Positions 11,586 through 22,950 are shown, numbered from the stretch's first letter. The stretch is DNA of 64,000 bases from Sulfurimonas sp. (GCF_026196735.1 NZ_JAPHUF010000007.1:332485-396484); one strand, 5' to 3'. Made by a program: numbers and translations. Notes: generated by a model from the letters alone, not told the origin.

Positions 11586-13121
11586 ATGATAGAGAGATTT
11601 TTTTTAAAAGATTATCTTAGTTTCAAAGAAATAGAATTAAATTTGGCATCCGGTCTGGTTGTTTTTACCGGACCAAGTGGAAGCGGTAAGTCTATTTTAA
11701 TGAACTCGATTCTATCATCTGTAGGCTCTGAAGCTTGTGAGGCATCACTCTGTGAATCAACAGTAACATGGGAACTTGATACTCAAAATACGGGTATAGA
11801 AAGTGATGATATAAATGTTTTTAAACATATAAAAAAAGAAAAATCAAGATACTTCATAAACAATCAAAGTATTTCAAAAAAAGCTATGAATGCTCTTGCT
11901 TCAGATTATTTAAGACATCTCTCTCTTAAAGATTTCAGCGACTTTGAAAATGAGAATCTGCTTTCTATTTTAGATGATAGGCTTGAGAATAAAAAACACA
12001 ATGTGTTTGCTCTTAAAGATGAATACGCAGAGGCTTATTTAGAGCATAAAAGGGTAAAAAAAGAACTCACTAGTATTGAACAAGAGCAGAAGAAAATAGT
12101 AGAACTAAAAGAGTTTGCAACTTTTGAAATAAAAAAAATAGAAGATATAAATCCTAAAATCTCAGAAGACAATGAGCTTTTGGAAATTAAAAAAGAGTTG
12201 TCCAAAAAAGAAAAAGTCCTTGAAAGTATCTCCTTAGCCAGCTCTATATTTGATTATGAGCACAATGTATTTGCAGCTTTAAATTTACTAGATGTTGAAA
12301 ACTCTTTCTTCTCAGATGCAATGAATGAGCTTAGAGCTACGATGGAGAGTGCTCAGGAGAGGTTTTCTGCTCTTGATGAAGTTGACATAGAAGAGGTTTT
12401 AAACCGTATAGAGGCACTCTCAGAGCTTAAAAGAAGATACGGAAGTGTTGAAGAGGCTCTTGAATATAAAGAGCAAAAGATTTTAGAGTTGCAAAAATAT
12501 GAAAACATAGAGATAACCAAGGGTGACTTAGAGGCAAAAGAAGCAAGTCTCGCTAAAAAAGTAAAAGAGCTAGCCACTCAGCTTAGCAAACTTCGACATG
12601 TAGAAATAAAATCATTTAGAGATGACTTAAACAAGTACCTTAAAGAGTTGTATCTCAGAGATGCACAGATAGAAATAAAAGAGATAGACTATGAGCTATT
12701 TGGAAAAGATGAACTTGTATTAAAATTAAACTCAACAGAGCTTCAAAAAGTCAGTACCGGTGAGTTTAACAGACTGAGATTGGCTATATTGGCATTAAAA
12801 TCAGAGTTTATGAGCAAAAACGGCGGTATTTTGATGCTTGATGAGATAGATGCAAATCTAAGCGGTGAAGAATCTATGAGTGTTGCAAAGGTTTTAAAGC
12901 AGCTCTCAAAGCATTTTCAGATATTTGTTATTTCTCATCAGCCGCAACTTACTTCTATGGGAGATCAGCACTTCTTGGTACACAAAAATGGTGATGAATC
13001 ACTTGTAAGTGAGTTAGAGTTTGATAACAGAGTAGATGAGATAGCTAGAATCATCAGCGGTGACAATATAACAGACGAAGCTAAAAAGTTTGCAAAAGAG
13101 CTTCTACAAGCAAATAAATAA
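11586..13121 (+). CDS. recN: DNA repair protein RecN-like ATPase
   Basis: FTGPSGSGKS, coiled coil, MLDEIDANLSGEES, FVISHQPQLTSMGDQHFLV. Confidence 0.85.
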   Translation: MIERFFLKDYLSFKEIELNLASGLVVFTGPSGSGKSILMNSILSSVGSEACEASLCESTVTWELDTQNTGIESDDINVFKHIKKEKSRYFINNQSISKKAMNALASDYLRHLSLKDFSDFENENLLSILDDRLENKKHNVFALKDEYAEAYLEHKRVKKELTSIEQEQKKIVELKEFATFEIKKIEDINPKISEDNELLEIKKELSKKEKVLESISLASSIFDYEHNVFAALNLLDVENSFFSDAMNELRATMESAQERFSALDEVDIEEVLNRIEALSELKRRYGSVEEALEYKEQKILELQKYENIEITKGDLEAKEASLAKKVKELATQLSKLRHVEIKSFRDDLNKYLKELYLRDAQIEIKEIDYELFGKDELVLKLNSTELQKVSTGEFNRLRLAILALKSEFMSKNGGILMLDEIDANLSGEESMSVAKVLKQLSKHFQIFVISHQPQLTSMGDQHFLVHKNGDESLVSELEFDNRVDEIARIISGDNITDEAKKFAKELLQANK

Positions 13122-13132
13122 AGGCTGATTGA

Positions 13133-13909
13133 TTGATAGTAGATACACATGTACATTTAGACGATGAAAGATACAGAGATGATTTGAACGAAGTGCTAAA
13201 CCGTGCTAGAAAAGCCGGTGTTGAGCGTTTTATCATACCGGGTGCTGATGCAAAAACAATAGATAGAGCAGTTGAAATCTCTGAAGAAAATGATGATGTT
13301 TATTTTGCAGTCGGCATTCACCCTTATGATATGGATGGTTTTGGTGCTCTTGATTTTGACATGTATGCTAAACACAAAAAGTGCGTAGCTATTGGTGAGT
13401 GCGGGCTTGATTACTATAGGCTTGAAGGAACTGATGAGGAAAAAGATGCCCAAAAAGCAAGACAAAAGGAGGTTTTTATTGCTCAAATAGAATTGGCCAA
13501 AAAGTATAAAAAACCTCTGATTGTACATATACGCAATGCTTCTAGAGATTCTAAACAAGTACTGCTTGATAACAATGCAAAAGAGGTTGGAGGAGTACTG
13601 CATTGCTACAATGCAGATGAAGAGCTACTTAGCCTTGCTAATGAGAACTTTTACTTCGGTATCGGCGGAGTATTAACCTTTAAAAATGCAAGAAAACTTG
13701 TAAATGTACTTCCTAAAATTCCACAGGATAAACTTCTTATTGAAACTGATGGACCATATCTTACTCCAATGCCTCATAGAGGAGAGAGAAATGAGCCACT
13801 ATATACTACCTTTGTTACACAAAAAATATCAGAACTTTTAGAAATACCATTGGATAACATTGATCAAATAACTACCAATAACGCCCTTAAACTCTTTAAT
13901 ATTTCTTAA
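13133..13909 (+). CDS. tatD: TatD-family hydrolase
   Basis: VDTHVHLDD, IGECGLDYYR, ETDGPYLTPMPHRGERNEP. Confidence 0.93.
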   Translation: MIVDTHVHLDDERYRDDLNEVLNRARKAGVERFIIPGADAKTIDRAVEISEENDDVYFAVGIHPYDMDGFGALDFDMYAKHKKCVAIGECGLDYYRLEGTDEEKDAQKARQKEVFIAQIELAKKYKKPLIVHIRNASRDSKQVLLDNNAKEVGGVLHCYNADEELLSLANENFYFGIGGVLTFKNARKLVNVLPKIPQDKLLIETDGPYLTPMPHRGERNEPLYTTFVTQKISELLEIPLDNIDQITTNNALKLFNIS

Positions 13910-13986
13910 TATGAATAGCTTGTTAACTTGTTTTTATGTTTTTTTGGATAAAATCAATCTTTAAATCTAACAAATAGAGTTATATA

Positions 13987-15213
13987 TTGAAATATTTTTT
14001 ATTAATTTTTTTACCCGTTTTAGTAAGTGCCAGTTTAACATTTGATACGAACCACAACAAAGAAGTATCTATACTTGAGTCTTTTGACATAGAAGCATCT
14101 TTTTTGTATGATCCAATTTTAAATCAAATGAAAAATTCTAACAAGACTATCTATAAAGACAAACGATTTTTTAAAGCAATGGACGATGCATACCTGTTTA
14201 TTCCAGCGATAAAAAATATTTTGGCTCAAAACAACATACCGGCAGAGTTTCTTTTCTTGGCAATGGCAGAATCCAATTTTTCAACTAGAGCTTACTCAAA
14301 AAAAAGAGCATCCGGTCTCTGGCAGTTTATACCATCAACAGGTAAGTTATACGGTCTTAAAATTGATCAGTATGTTGATGAGAGAAGAGACTTGGTAAAA
14401 TCCACAGAGGCTGCAGCAAAATTTCTTACCCACCTACATAAAAAATTTGGAAAGTGGTATCTGGCTGCAATAGCTTACAACTGTGGCGGCGGAAGACTTA
14501 GCAGAGCAATAAAAAGAGCTAAAACTGATGATCTGTCTGTTTTGCTTGATCCAAAAAAGAAGTATATACCAAGAGAAAGCAGGCTTTACATCAGAAAAAT
14601 CGTTGCTTTGGCTATGATGGGTAATGATGAGCAGTTTTTACTAAACAGCGAGTATGAATATCTTCTTAATCGCGCCAACGCATATTCGATTGCTACTGTA
14701 AAGGTGCCAAGGGGTGAGTCACTAAATAGAATTTCAAAACTTATCGGTATACCATTAGATGAGTTAAAAAAGCTAAACAGGCACCTCAAGTATGACTTTG
14801 CTCCTCCATATTTAAAGGGTTATGAAATGTATATCCCTTATGTAAAACTATCTGATTTTAAGCAAAAATATTTTGAAGAAAAAATACAAAATATATATAG
14901 AGTTCATGTTGTTTCAAGGGGAGAAAATCTCTCTTTAATTGGTAAAAAATATGGCGTTAACTATAAAGTTATTATGGATTTCAATAAATTGAAAAACTCA
15001 AGACTAAGTCTAAAGCAAAAACTAATTATTCCGATTGATAATAAAGCCAAGATTGAAAAAATTAATAGTAAGTTTTACTACATGGTTAAAAGTGGCGACA
15101 CTCTAGAGTCTATCTCTAGGGCACACAAGATTAGTGTCAAGAGCTTGAAGCAGCAAAACAGCATAAAAGGCAGCTTGATTAAAGTAGGAGAGAGGCTAAA
15201 ACTATATGAATAA
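13987..15213 (+). CDS. mltD: Lytic transglycosylase with LysM domains (MltD-like)
   Basis: [28 protein letters not shown] plus LysM repeats. Confidence 0.9.
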   Translation: MKYFLLIFLPVLVSASLTFDTNHNKEVSILESFDIEASFLYDPILNQMKNSNKTIYKDKRFFKAMDDAYLFIPAIKNILAQNNIPAEFLFLAMAESNFSTRAYSKKRASGLWQFIPSTGKLYGLKIDQYVDERRDLVKSTEAAAKFLTHLHKKFGKWYLAAIAYNCGGGRLSRAIKRAKTDDLSVLLDPKKKYIPRESRLYIRKIVALAMMGNDEQFLLNSEYEYLLNRANAYSIATVKVPRGESLNRISKLIGIPLDELKKLNRHLKYDFAPPYLKGYEMYIPYVKLSDFKQKYFEEKIQNIYRVHVVSRGENLSLIGKKYGVNYKVIMDFNKLKNSRLSLKQKLIIPIDNKAKIEKINSKFYYMVKSGDTLESISRAHKISVKSLKQQNSIKGSLIKVGERLKLYE

Positions 15214-16018
15214 ACTTTCGATGCTGTTTATTGCTGCAGCGCTTTTATTTACAACCGGTTGTAGCACCAGAGACAAAAGAGTATATAAAAATTTTGGACA
15301 AACTAAAACTTATTCAGCAGATAAGAGTTCACATAGTCCTTATGTAAATAAAAAAGATTTTTCTCATCCTACAATGAGACCGTATGTGATTAGAGGGATA
15401 AGATATTATCCAACAGTAGTTAATGTCGGTGACGAGTTTAGCGGTAATGCCAGCTGGTATGGTCCAAAGTTTCACGGAAAACTTACTTCCAACGGTGAAA
15501 AATACAATATGCATGATATGACGGCAGCTCATAAGACTCTGCCTATGAATACTATAGTTAAGGTAACTAATCGCAGAAATGGGAAAAGCACTGTAGTTAG
15601 GATAAACGACAGGGGCCCATTTATCGCAACTAGAATTATAGATTTGTCAAATAAAGCGGCACATAAAATAGATATGGTCGGTGCCGGAACCGCTCCTGTA
15701 ACTATTGAGATATTAGGATTTGACTCTAAGGGTAAAAAAAGAATACCTACGAAGAAGCAACTTGACGGTTCTCCTCAACAACAATCTTTAGAAGGATTTG
15801 CTCTGCAAATCGCTTCTTTTACAAGATTTGAAGGCGCGATTGCTACACAACAAAAACATGACGGAACTGATGGTTATAAGACTGTTATTAAAGATATGGA
15901 AACTGAGAGAGGCAGAATGTTTAAAGTATGGCTAAAAGGCTTTAAGAGTGAGCAAGAGGCTAGAGACTACAAGTCTCTTGGAAATTTTAAACATGCATTT
16001 ATTGTGAGAGATGATTAA
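15206..16018 (+). CDS. rlpA: Septal ring lytic transglycosylase RlpA-like lipoprotein with SPOR domain
   Basis: Lipobox [37 protein letters not shown]-like C-terminus. Confidence 0.92.
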   Translation: MNKLSMLFIAAALLFTTGCSTRDKRVYKNFGQTKTYSADKSSHSPYVNKKDFSHPTMRPYVIRGIRYYPTVVNVGDEFSGNASWYGPKFHGKLTSNGEKYNMHDMTAAHKTLPMNTIVKVTNRRNGKSTVVRINDRGPFIATRIIDLSNKAAHKIDMVGAGTAPVTIEILGFDSKGKKRIPTKKQLDGSPQQQSLEGFALQIASFTRFEGAIATQQKHDGTDGYKTVIKDMETERGRMFKVWLKGFKSEQEARDYKSLGNFKHAFIVRDD

Positions 16019-16032
16019 TTGAAGAGGCTAAA

Positions 16033-16605
16033 ATGATTACAAAAACAAGAAAAACAAAAGAGACAGATATTACAATTTCACTAGAATTAAACGGCACCGG
16101 TAAAAGCAATATAAATACAGGCGTTGGATTTTTAGACCATATGCTAGAAAGTTTTTCAAAACACTCGTTGATTGATATGGATATAGAGTGCAAAGGTGAT
16201 ACGCATATAGATGATCATCACAGTGTAGAAGATATTGGTATTGTTCTTGGCTCACTTTTGGCTGAAGCTATTTACCCTGTAAAAAATATGGAAAGATTTG
16301 GCTCTGCAAATATAGTTATGGATGAAGCATGTATCTCTTGTGATTTAGACCTAAGCAATCGTCCATTTTTAGTGTACGAGGTTGATGTTCATGGCAAAGT
16401 AGGGCAGTTTGACACAGAACTAGTCGAAGAGTTCTTTAGAGCTTTTGTTTTAAATGCTTGTATAAGTACGCATATTGTAATGCAAAGAGGAAAAAATAAG
16501 CACCATATTATCGAAGCCGCTTTTAAATCATTGGCTGTTGCTATTCGTCGTGCAACGCAAAAAAATGACAAAGTCGGAATACCAAGTACTAAAGATGTGC
16601 TGTGA
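16033..16605 (+). CDS. hisB: Imidazoleglycerol-phosphate dehydratase
   Basis: GVGFLDHMLESFSKH, HHSVEDIGI, HHIIEAAFK. Confidence 0.97.
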   Translation: MITKTRKTKETDITISLELNGTGKSNINTGVGFLDHMLESFSKHSLIDMDIECKGDTHIDDHHSVEDIGIVLGSLLAEAIYPVKNMERFGSANIVMDEACISCDLDLSNRPFLVYEVDVHGKVGQFDTELVEEFFRAFVLNACISTHIVMQRGKNKHHIIEAAFKSLAVAIRRATQKNDKVGIPSTKDVL

Positions 16606-17096
16606 TTAAACTACTTATTCTTGATGTAGACGGCTGCATGACTGATGGTGGAGTTGTGTACTCATCAGACGGAGTTGAGAGCAAAACTTTTAATATCAAG
16701 GATGGACTTGGTATAAGTACATGGGTAAAAATGGGTCATCAGGTTGCCATTATCACGGGAAGACAGTCTACTATAGTAAAAAGACGCGCAGATGAACTTG
16801 GAATACAGCATATTTTTCAAGGTATTAAAGATAAAGATAGAGTCTTAAAAGAGCTTTTGGAGTCTCTTAATCTTAAACCTTATGAAGTTGCTGCCATAGG
16901 GGATGATTTGAATGATTTTAACATGTTAAACCTTGTCGGCAGAAGCTTTACCCCAAACAATGGCGTAAACGCAATTAAAGAGCTTGTAGATACTGTGTTG
17001 TCAAAAAATGGCGGAGACGGTGCTGTTAGAGAGATGATAGATATTTTAGTCGAAGAAAATGATTTAACAGATAAATTTTTGGCTGTTTGGGCATAG
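16602..17096 (+). CDS. kdsC: KDO 8-P phosphatase (HAD family)
   Basis: LILDVDGCMTDGG, ITGRQS, GDDLNDFNML. Confidence 0.93.
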   Translation: MIKLLILDVDGCMTDGGVVYSSDGVESKTFNIKDGLGISTWVKMGHQVAIITGRQSTIVKRRADELGIQHIFQGIKDKDRVLKELLESLNLKPYEVAAIGDDLNDFNMLNLVGRSFTPNNGVNAIKELVDTVLSKNGGDGAVREMIDILVEENDLTDKFLAVWA

Positions 17097-17097
17097 C

Positions 17098-17619
17098 ATG
17101 AATATAAATATTTTTTTTACTATTGTATCTGCTATTTTGTTACTGATACTTTTTGCATTTAAGCCTTTAGATATCAAGCAGCAAGAGTTTACTGATGTAC
17201 CTCTGTTTAGTATTACATCTTTTACAATGCATGAGTTGAATCAAGAGGGTTTAATTACTCTTATGAATGGCACCAAGGCAGTAAGATATGAAGATAGGTA
17301 TACTGTAGATTTTATGGATTATACAGACAATTCTAAAGAGTATATAGCAAACATGAAATCTAATACCGGCGTGTATAAAGACGAAATCGTTGACTTAAAC
17401 GGTGATGTAGTATATTTTAGAGAGGATGGACTGACTTTTGAAACGCAACATGCTGTTTATAATAAAAAAACAACCATAGCTCATGCAGACGGTAAGTATG
17501 TTTTATATAGAGGCAAGAATGTAGTTACGGGAGATAGGCTCCAATACAATAACTCCTTAGAGAGAATAAAATCTAAAAATGTAATAGCAAAATATCAACT
17601 TAAAGAGAGTAAAAAATGA
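17098..17619 (+). CDS. lptC: LptC-like LPS export protein
   Basis: N-terminal TM, LptC fold pattern, position between kdsC and lptA. Confidence 0.75.
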   Translation: MNINIFFTIVSAILLLILFAFKPLDIKQQEFTDVPLFSITSFTMHELNQEGLITLMNGTKAVRYEDRYTVDFMDYTDNSKEYIANMKSNTGVYKDEIVDLNGDVVYFREDGLTFETQHAVYNKKTTIAHADGKYVLYRGKNVVTGDRLQYNNSLERIKSKNVIAKYQLKESKK

Positions 17620-18095
17620 AGTATATAACAATATTAACTGTTTTTTTAGTATTAAATCTATTTAGTGCAGAACTAAAAATTAAAGCAAAAACTTTTAGTG
17701 CTGATCAAAAGAGCGGAGTATCAGTATTTGAGGGTGATGTTAATATAATCAAAAATAACGATGAGTTAAATGCTTCTAAGGTAACTGTTTATACAGACAG
17801 CAATCAAGAACCAACAAAGTTTGTGGCAGAGGGTAGTGCATCGTTTACTATACAGACACTAGATGGCTCAAAATATAAAGGCAAGGCCCAAAAAGTAATA
17901 TATATGCCAAAAGAAAAAGAGTATCATTTCTTTAAAAATGTTCAATTGAACCAGATTAATGAAAAAAAAGAAATTCACGGTGAAGAAGTTGTTTTAAAGA
18001 CTATAGAAGGAAAAGCGTATGCTAAAGGCGCAGACACAGAGCCTGTGATAATGATTTTTGATATGCCAGAAGAGAACGAAAAGAAGAAAAACTAA
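17616..18095 (+). CDS. lptA: LptA-like LPS export periplasmic protein
   Basis: FEGDVNIIKNNDELNASKVTVY, OstA-like domain. Confidence 0.82.
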   Translation: MKYITILTVFLVLNLFSAELKIKAKTFSADQKSGVSVFEGDVNIIKNNDELNASKVTVYTDSNQEPTKFVAEGSASFTIQTLDGSKYKGKAQKVIYMPKEKEYHFFKNVQLNQINEKKEIHGEEVVLKTIEGKAYAKGADTEPVIMIFDMPEENEKKKN

Positions 18096-18730
18096 TGATT
18101 GAAATTGTTGACGCAAGCTTTGTAACATCTGCTCCAAATATTATGGCTGCACCAGACACCACGGAGCAGAATGAAGTTGTTTTTATGGCTCGCTCAAATG
18201 TTGGAAAAAGTTCTTTGCTAAATGCTCTTACAAACCATAAAGGTTTGGCAAAAGTCTCCTCAACTCCGGGTAAGACAAGACTAATCAACTACTTTGATGT
18301 TACTTTTATTGATAGAGAAAATTCTGAAAAAAGTTTTGCAAAATTTGTTGATTTGCCAGGCTTTGGTTATGCAAAAGTTTCAAAATCAATTAAAAGTGAT
18401 TGGGAAAAGAACTTAACCGACTATATTTCAAAAAGAGCACAAATAAAGATCTTTATACACCTGATAGATTGCAGACATCCATTTTTAGAGATTGACAAAT
18501 CGGTTAGTGACTTTTTGCTGGAAAACTCCAATGAAAGTCAATATATTTTGCAAATATTCACAAAGATTGATAAGCTAAACCAAAAAGAACAAAATGCACT
18601 GAGAAAAGAATTTCCTCATGCAATAATGGTTTCAAGTTCAAAAAAGAAAGGCCTGCCAAAAGTACTAAAGATTATTCACGATATTTTAAAAGAGTCAAGT
18701 GATTTACAAGAGTGTATTGATGAATATTGA
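18095..18730 (+). CDS. engB: Ribosome biogenesis GTPase YsxC/EngB
   Basis: MARSNVGKSSLLNALT, STPGKTRLINYF, DLPGFGYAKV. Confidence 0.95.
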   Translation: MIEIVDASFVTSAPNIMAAPDTTEQNEVVFMARSNVGKSSLLNALTNHKGLAKVSSTPGKTRLINYFDVTFIDRENSEKSFAKFVDLPGFGYAKVSKSIKSDWEKNLTDYISKRAQIKIFIHLIDCRHPFLEIDKSVSDFLLENSNESQYILQIFTKIDKLNQKEQNALRKEFPHAIMVSSSKKKGLPKVLKIIHDILKESSDLQECIDEY

Positions 18731-19181
18731 ATTAACAAAGGCAAAACTATCTGATATCCCAATGATGCAAGAATTAGTTCTTCCAGAAGTTGAATCGGGT
18801 ATAATTCTTGTTAGATCTTCAGATGAAATAGCGACTAATATAAGATCATACATATTAGCTAAAGAAGATAATGTACTGGTTGGTTTTTGTGCACTTCATA
18901 TCCATGCGCCATCATTGGCTGAAATTAGATCCTTGGTGGTTAAAGAGGATAAAAGAGGCAATGGAATTGGTGAAAAACTTATTGCGCAGGCAATGGATGA
19001 GGCTAAAACTCTTGGTGTTCACAAAGTTCTTAGCCTGACTTATAAACAATCTTTTTTTGAAAAACTGGGTTTTGTTGAAATTCCTAAAGAGTCCCTTCCA
19101 GAACATAAAATCTGGGCTGATTGTATTAAATGTAAACACTTCCCGATATGCAACGAAGTATCCCTTATAAAAATTCTTTAG
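18720..19181 (+). CDS. GNAT N-acetyltransferase (ArgA-like)
   Basis: RSLVVKEDKRGNGIGEKLI, FEKLGFVEI; ATG at 18720. Confidence 0.85.
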   Translation: MNIELTKAKLSDIPMMQELVLPEVESGIILVRSSDEIATNIRSYILAKEDNVLVGFCALHIHAPSLAEIRSLVVKEDKRGNGIGEKLIAQAMDEAKTLGVHKVLSLTYKQSFFEKLGFVEIPKESLPEHKIWADCIKCKHFPICNEVSLIKIL

Positions 19182-19600
19182 CACCATATATATATGTTGC
19201 TTTATATTTAATATACACTGCTTTAAGCGGTATATATCTATTTTTACCGCCGCTATTAGCAGTTTTGTTTATACTCTTTACTAGAGCAATTAAGAATGAA
19301 GACAGTATTGGAATCATGCTTGTATCTTTGTGTTTAGTGTTTTTTGAAGCAGAAAACGGATATGCATTATTTAGTACTATTATATATTTTAGTATACTTT
19401 ACAAGTATATAATGCCAAAAATAAGTCAAAATTTTAGTTGTAACTCTTGTATAAAACTAGCAACGGTACTTTTTGTATATCTTGGTTTTTTTCTTTTTTA
19501 TTCTATTTTATCCAATGTCTTTTTACTTGAGATGCCCAGCATTAACTACTATATTATTTACTATCTTGTAATTGAATTTCTTATATTGAGCATATTGTGA
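19148..19600 (+). CDS. Small integral membrane protein upstream of mrdA (MreD-position)
   Basis: Multiple TM segments, directly upstream of mrdA. Confidence 0.6.
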   Translation: MQRSIPYKNSLAPYIYVALYLIYTALSGIYLFLPPLLAVLFILFTRAIKNEDSIGIMLVSLCLVFFEAENGYALFSTIIYFSILYKYIMPKISQNFSCNSCIKLATVLFVYLGFFLFYSILSNVFLLEMPSINYYIIYYLVIEFLILSIL

Positions 19601-21381
19601 AAATTAAATTTATTCTTTTTTTATTTATATTAACTTGGTTGGCACTGATTGTAAGAGTCTTTTTTCTTTCAGTTGAGTCAAATACTTACTATGAAAAATT
19701 ATCTTACGATAACACAATAAAAATAGAAAAAATTGCTCCCGTAAGGGGTGAAATAGTTGATTTTAAAAACAGACCTATTGCAATAAATAAGCTTGGATTT
19801 AAAATACAATTAGCTCCACATTTGAGATCAAAGAAAAATATAGGTCAGTTTGAAGCTGAAATAGATAACTTGATTAAATTACTACCGCAGCTTGACAGAG
19901 AAAAAATCACTAAAAACTATATTAAGATGGATTCATATTATAATCATAACTATATTGATATTGTTGGTTTTGTATCGTATGAAGAGATTATGCCGGTATA
20001 TTCGATGCTTAACTTAAGAGAAAATTTGAAAATAGTTTCATCTCCAAAAAGATACTATCCTTATGATGGTATTGGAGCTCATTCTATAGGCTATGTTTCT
20101 CGTGCTAACAAAAAGGATATTAAGGACAATAAGTTATTGGAGCTAATAGGATATACAGGTAAAACAGGTGTTGAGAAATATTATAATACCTACTTGCAGG
20201 GGCTTTCAGGAGAAAGAGAAATAAAAGTTAATGCAAATAACAAAGAAGTAGAAGAGTTGTCAATAACCCCAGCCAAAGAAGATAGAAAATTAACTTTAAA
20301 TATAGATATTGAGTTACAAAAATATATATCATCGATGTTTGATAAAAAGGCTGGTGCTGTTATAGTGATGAGTGTAGACGGTGCTATTTTATCAGCAAGT
20401 AGCTTTCCTGAGTATGATTTAAATACTTTTGTATCCGGAGTTTCTTATGATACATGGAATAAACTTTCAAACTCTCTTGATAAACCTTTTACCAACAAAC
20501 TAACCCATGGTTTATATCCGCCAGGCTCTATAATTAAAACCGGACTAGGTCTTGTGTATATCACTACAGATGTTAATCAGCACTGGAGTGTTAATTGTCG
20601 ATCATCAATGCCTCTTGGAAAAAGAATATTTAGATGTTGGAAAAAGGGTGGCCACGGAAAAACCGGATTAAAAAAAGCTATAAGGGAAAGTTGTGATGAC
20701 TACTTCTATAAAGGCAGTATTCAAGTTGGCATAAAAAAAATGAGCGAAGGATTGATTAGGTATGGACTCGGTAGAAAAACAGGAGTGGATTTGCCAAATG
20801 AGTTTATCGGCACTGTTCCGTCTCGTGAGTGGAAAAGAAAAAAATATAATCAGCCATGGTATATAGGTGAAACTGTAAATACTTCTATTGGTCAAGGTGA
20901 TTTCTTGGTTACTCCGATGCAAATGGCGCAGTTTACCGCTTTGATGGCTACATCTAAGCTTCCTCGTCCATATTTTGCTAAGCAGGTTGGCGACATTGAA
21001 ATTTTGCCAGAAACTCAAGATGTGTTGAATGACGATGAATTAAAAAAATTACCAATAATACAAAAAGCAATGTACGAAGTTTGTAATTATCCTAGCGGTA
21101 CTGCTACAAACTATCTTAGCTCAAAGGTTACTATTGCAGGCAAAACAGGAACAGCACAGGTTGTAGGTATTTTACAAGACATCGAAGATAGAGAGCTAGA
21201 GCATGAAATGGAGTACTATACTCGCTCTCACGCTTGGTTTTCAACATATGGACCATATAAAAACCCACAGTATGTTGTTTTAGTTTTGGTTGAACATGGT
21301 GGACACGGTGGTGCTGCCGCCGGTAAAATAGTTTCTAACATATACAATAAACTCTTAGAGTTAGAATATATAAAGAAATAA
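19597..21381 (+). CDS. mrdA: Penicillin-binding protein 2
   Basis: APVRGEIVDFKNRPIA, GLYPPGSIIKT, INTSIGQG-like (VNTSIGQGDFLVTPMQ), AGKTGTAQV. Confidence 0.95.
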   Translation: MKIKFILFLFILTWLALIVRVFFLSVESNTYYEKLSYDNTIKIEKIAPVRGEIVDFKNRPIAINKLGFKIQLAPHLRSKKNIGQFEAEIDNLIKLLPQLDREKITKNYIKMDSYYNHNYIDIVGFVSYEEIMPVYSMLNLRENLKIVSSPKRYYPYDGIGAHSIGYVSRANKKDIKDNKLLELIGYTGKTGVEKYYNTYLQGLSGEREIKVNANNKEVEELSITPAKEDRKLTLNIDIELQKYISSMFDKKAGAVIVMSVDGAILSASSFPEYDLNTFVSGVSYDTWNKLSNSLDKPFTNKLTHGLYPPGSIIKTGLGLVYITTDVNQHWSVNCRSSMPLGKRIFRCWKKGGHGKTGLKKAIRESCDDYFYKGSIQVGIKKMSEGLIRYGLGRKTGVDLPNEFIGTVPSREWKRKKYNQPWYIGETVNTSIGQGDFLVTPMQMAQFTALMATSKLPRPYFAKQVGDIEILPETQDVLNDDELKKLPIIQKAMYEVCNYPSGTATNYLSSKVTIAGKTGTAQVVGILQDIEDRELEHEMEYYTRSHAWFSTYGPYKNPQYVVLVLVEHGGHGGAAAGKIVSNIYNKLLELEYIKK

Positions 21382-21410
21382 TCTACTTATTTAAAACAGA
21401 TTTTTTAAAA

Positions 21411-21503
21411 AAACTGAGCTCCAAGAGAGCATTTTCTAAAGAAACTGAGCTCCAAGAGAGCATTTTCTAAAGAAACTGAGCTCCAAGAGAGCATTTTCTA
21501 AAG
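21411..21503. repeat. Three exact tandem copies of a 31-bp unit AAACTGAGCTCCAAGAGAGCATTTTCTAAAG
   Basis: Read directly: 21411-21441, 21442-21472, 21473-21503. Confidence 0.97.
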
Positions 21504-21513
21504 AAACTTCTTG

Positions 21514-22443
21514 TTACACAATTGCGTTTTGAATAAAAAGAGCTAATATTATTAGTAAAAATATTGCTCCAGCCTTGTTGTACAGTTTATTTGCCAGTAT
21601 AAATACAAGTGTTATAGATGCTGCTACCATAATAAACATGTCAAATTTGGTTGCTATTAAATCGACTGTCAGTGGATTGACAAGAGATGCAGCCCCTAAA
21701 ACCATAGAGAAATTTGCTACATTAGAACCGATAATGTTTCCAATACTCATCTCTGCGTTACCTTTTTTTATTGCAACCAAAGATACAACCAGCTCAGGTA
21801 ATGATGTACCTAAAGCAATTAAAAATATTCCTATTATCCATTCACTTACACCAAAAGTACGCGCTATGTTTGTACCGCTCTCAACAACAAAACTGGCACC
21901 ACCGATTGTAAGTACAAATCCAATAGCCAGAAGTACAATGGTTTTTGTCCACATGAAATTATTTTTAACTAAATCCTCATCTATATCACCTTCTAGATCT
22001 TCTCTAGAGTTTGAAAATAAGAATATAATATATGAAACCATCAATAGCAAATATAAGGCACCGTCAACTCTGCTGATCTCTCCATCTTGAACCATTATAA
22101 AAAAGAATACCAGTGGAACAATAACCCAAGCACTGTCGAGCGAAAAAAGGTCTCTGTTTGGAGTCATTTTTTTACTTATAAAAAATACAATACCCAGTAC
22201 CATTGTAATGTTAAAAATTACACTACCGACAACATTTGCAACTGCCATCTCACTTTTATTAACTGATGCAGCCATCATGGATGCCGCCATTTCAGGCAGA
22301 GATGTACCAAATGCTACAAGAGTAGCACCAATAACAAAGTGTGAAATATTAAAGCGAAGAGCAATTCTCTCTGACTCTCTGATTATGAATTCAGCACCAA
22401 ATATTAGGGCTGACATTGCTGCAATAAAAATTATAAAGTCCAT
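21514..22443 (-). CDS. Calcium/sodium antiporter (CaCA family, YrbG-like)
   Basis: Two repeats FGTSLPEMAASMMAA / LGTSLPELVVSLVAIKKG. Confidence 0.92.
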   Translation of the reverse strand: MDFIIFIAAMSALIFGAEFIIRESERIALRFNISHFVIGATLVAFGTSLPEMAASMMAASVNKSEMAVANVVGSVIFNITMVLGIVFFISKKMTPNRDLFSLDSAWVIVPLVFFFIMVQDGEISRVDGALYLLLMVSYIIFLFSNSREDLEGDIDEDLVKNNFMWTKTIVLLAIGFVLTIGGASFVVESGTNIARTFGVSEWIIGIFLIALGTSLPELVVSLVAIKKGNAEMSIGNIIGSNVANFSMVLGAASLVNPLTVDLIATKFDMFIMVAASITLVFILANKLYNKAGAIFLLIILALFIQNAIV

Positions 22444-22450
22444 TAAAATT

Positions 22451-22870
22451 CTATCCTTGTGTTCTTACTATTAAACTTTTTGGTAGCTTGAATTTTTCGA
22501 TAAGCTCTTCTTCTTTTTTTCTCATTTGGCCATTGTCGACTTCATGATCAAATCCTAAGAGGTGTAATATACCATGTATAAAAAGCAGAGCTAGCTCATC
22601 ATCTGTTTTATGATTTAATTCTTTTGCTTTACTTGTGACATGTGAAGATGATATTACAATACTTCCAAGAGGACTCATGGGCATCTCTTCGTACGGAAAA
22701 CTTAGTACATCAGTATCTTTGTCTATGCCTCTGTGAGCCTTGTTTATCTCTCTTATCTCTTCATTGCTTGTAATAATTAGTTCTATTTCTTTTTTTGTTA
22801 GTGCTTGAGCTATAGTCTCTAACATATCTATATCAACATTCAATAAAGTTCTATTATCCAATTCAATCAT
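22451..22870 (-). CDS. ybeY: rRNA maturation RNase YbeY
   Basis: FIHGILHLLGFDHE. Confidence 0.95.
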   Translation of the reverse strand: MIELDNRTLLNVDIDMLETIAQALTKKEIELIITSNEEIREINKAHRGIDKDTDVLSFPYEEMPMSPLGSIVISSSHVTSKAKELNHKTDDELALLFIHGILHLLGFDHEVDNGQMRKKEEELIEKFKLPKSLIVRTQG

Positions 22871-22950
22871 AAGTGGAATTATATCTAAAGAGGCTTATTA
22901 TTTGCAGATACACATGAAAATATGTGTGTTTTAAAAAGTTTTGGCAAAAA

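Noticed and set aside
21411-21503. Possible mini CRISPR array
   Set aside because: Units are head-to-tail with no spacers and no cas genes nearby
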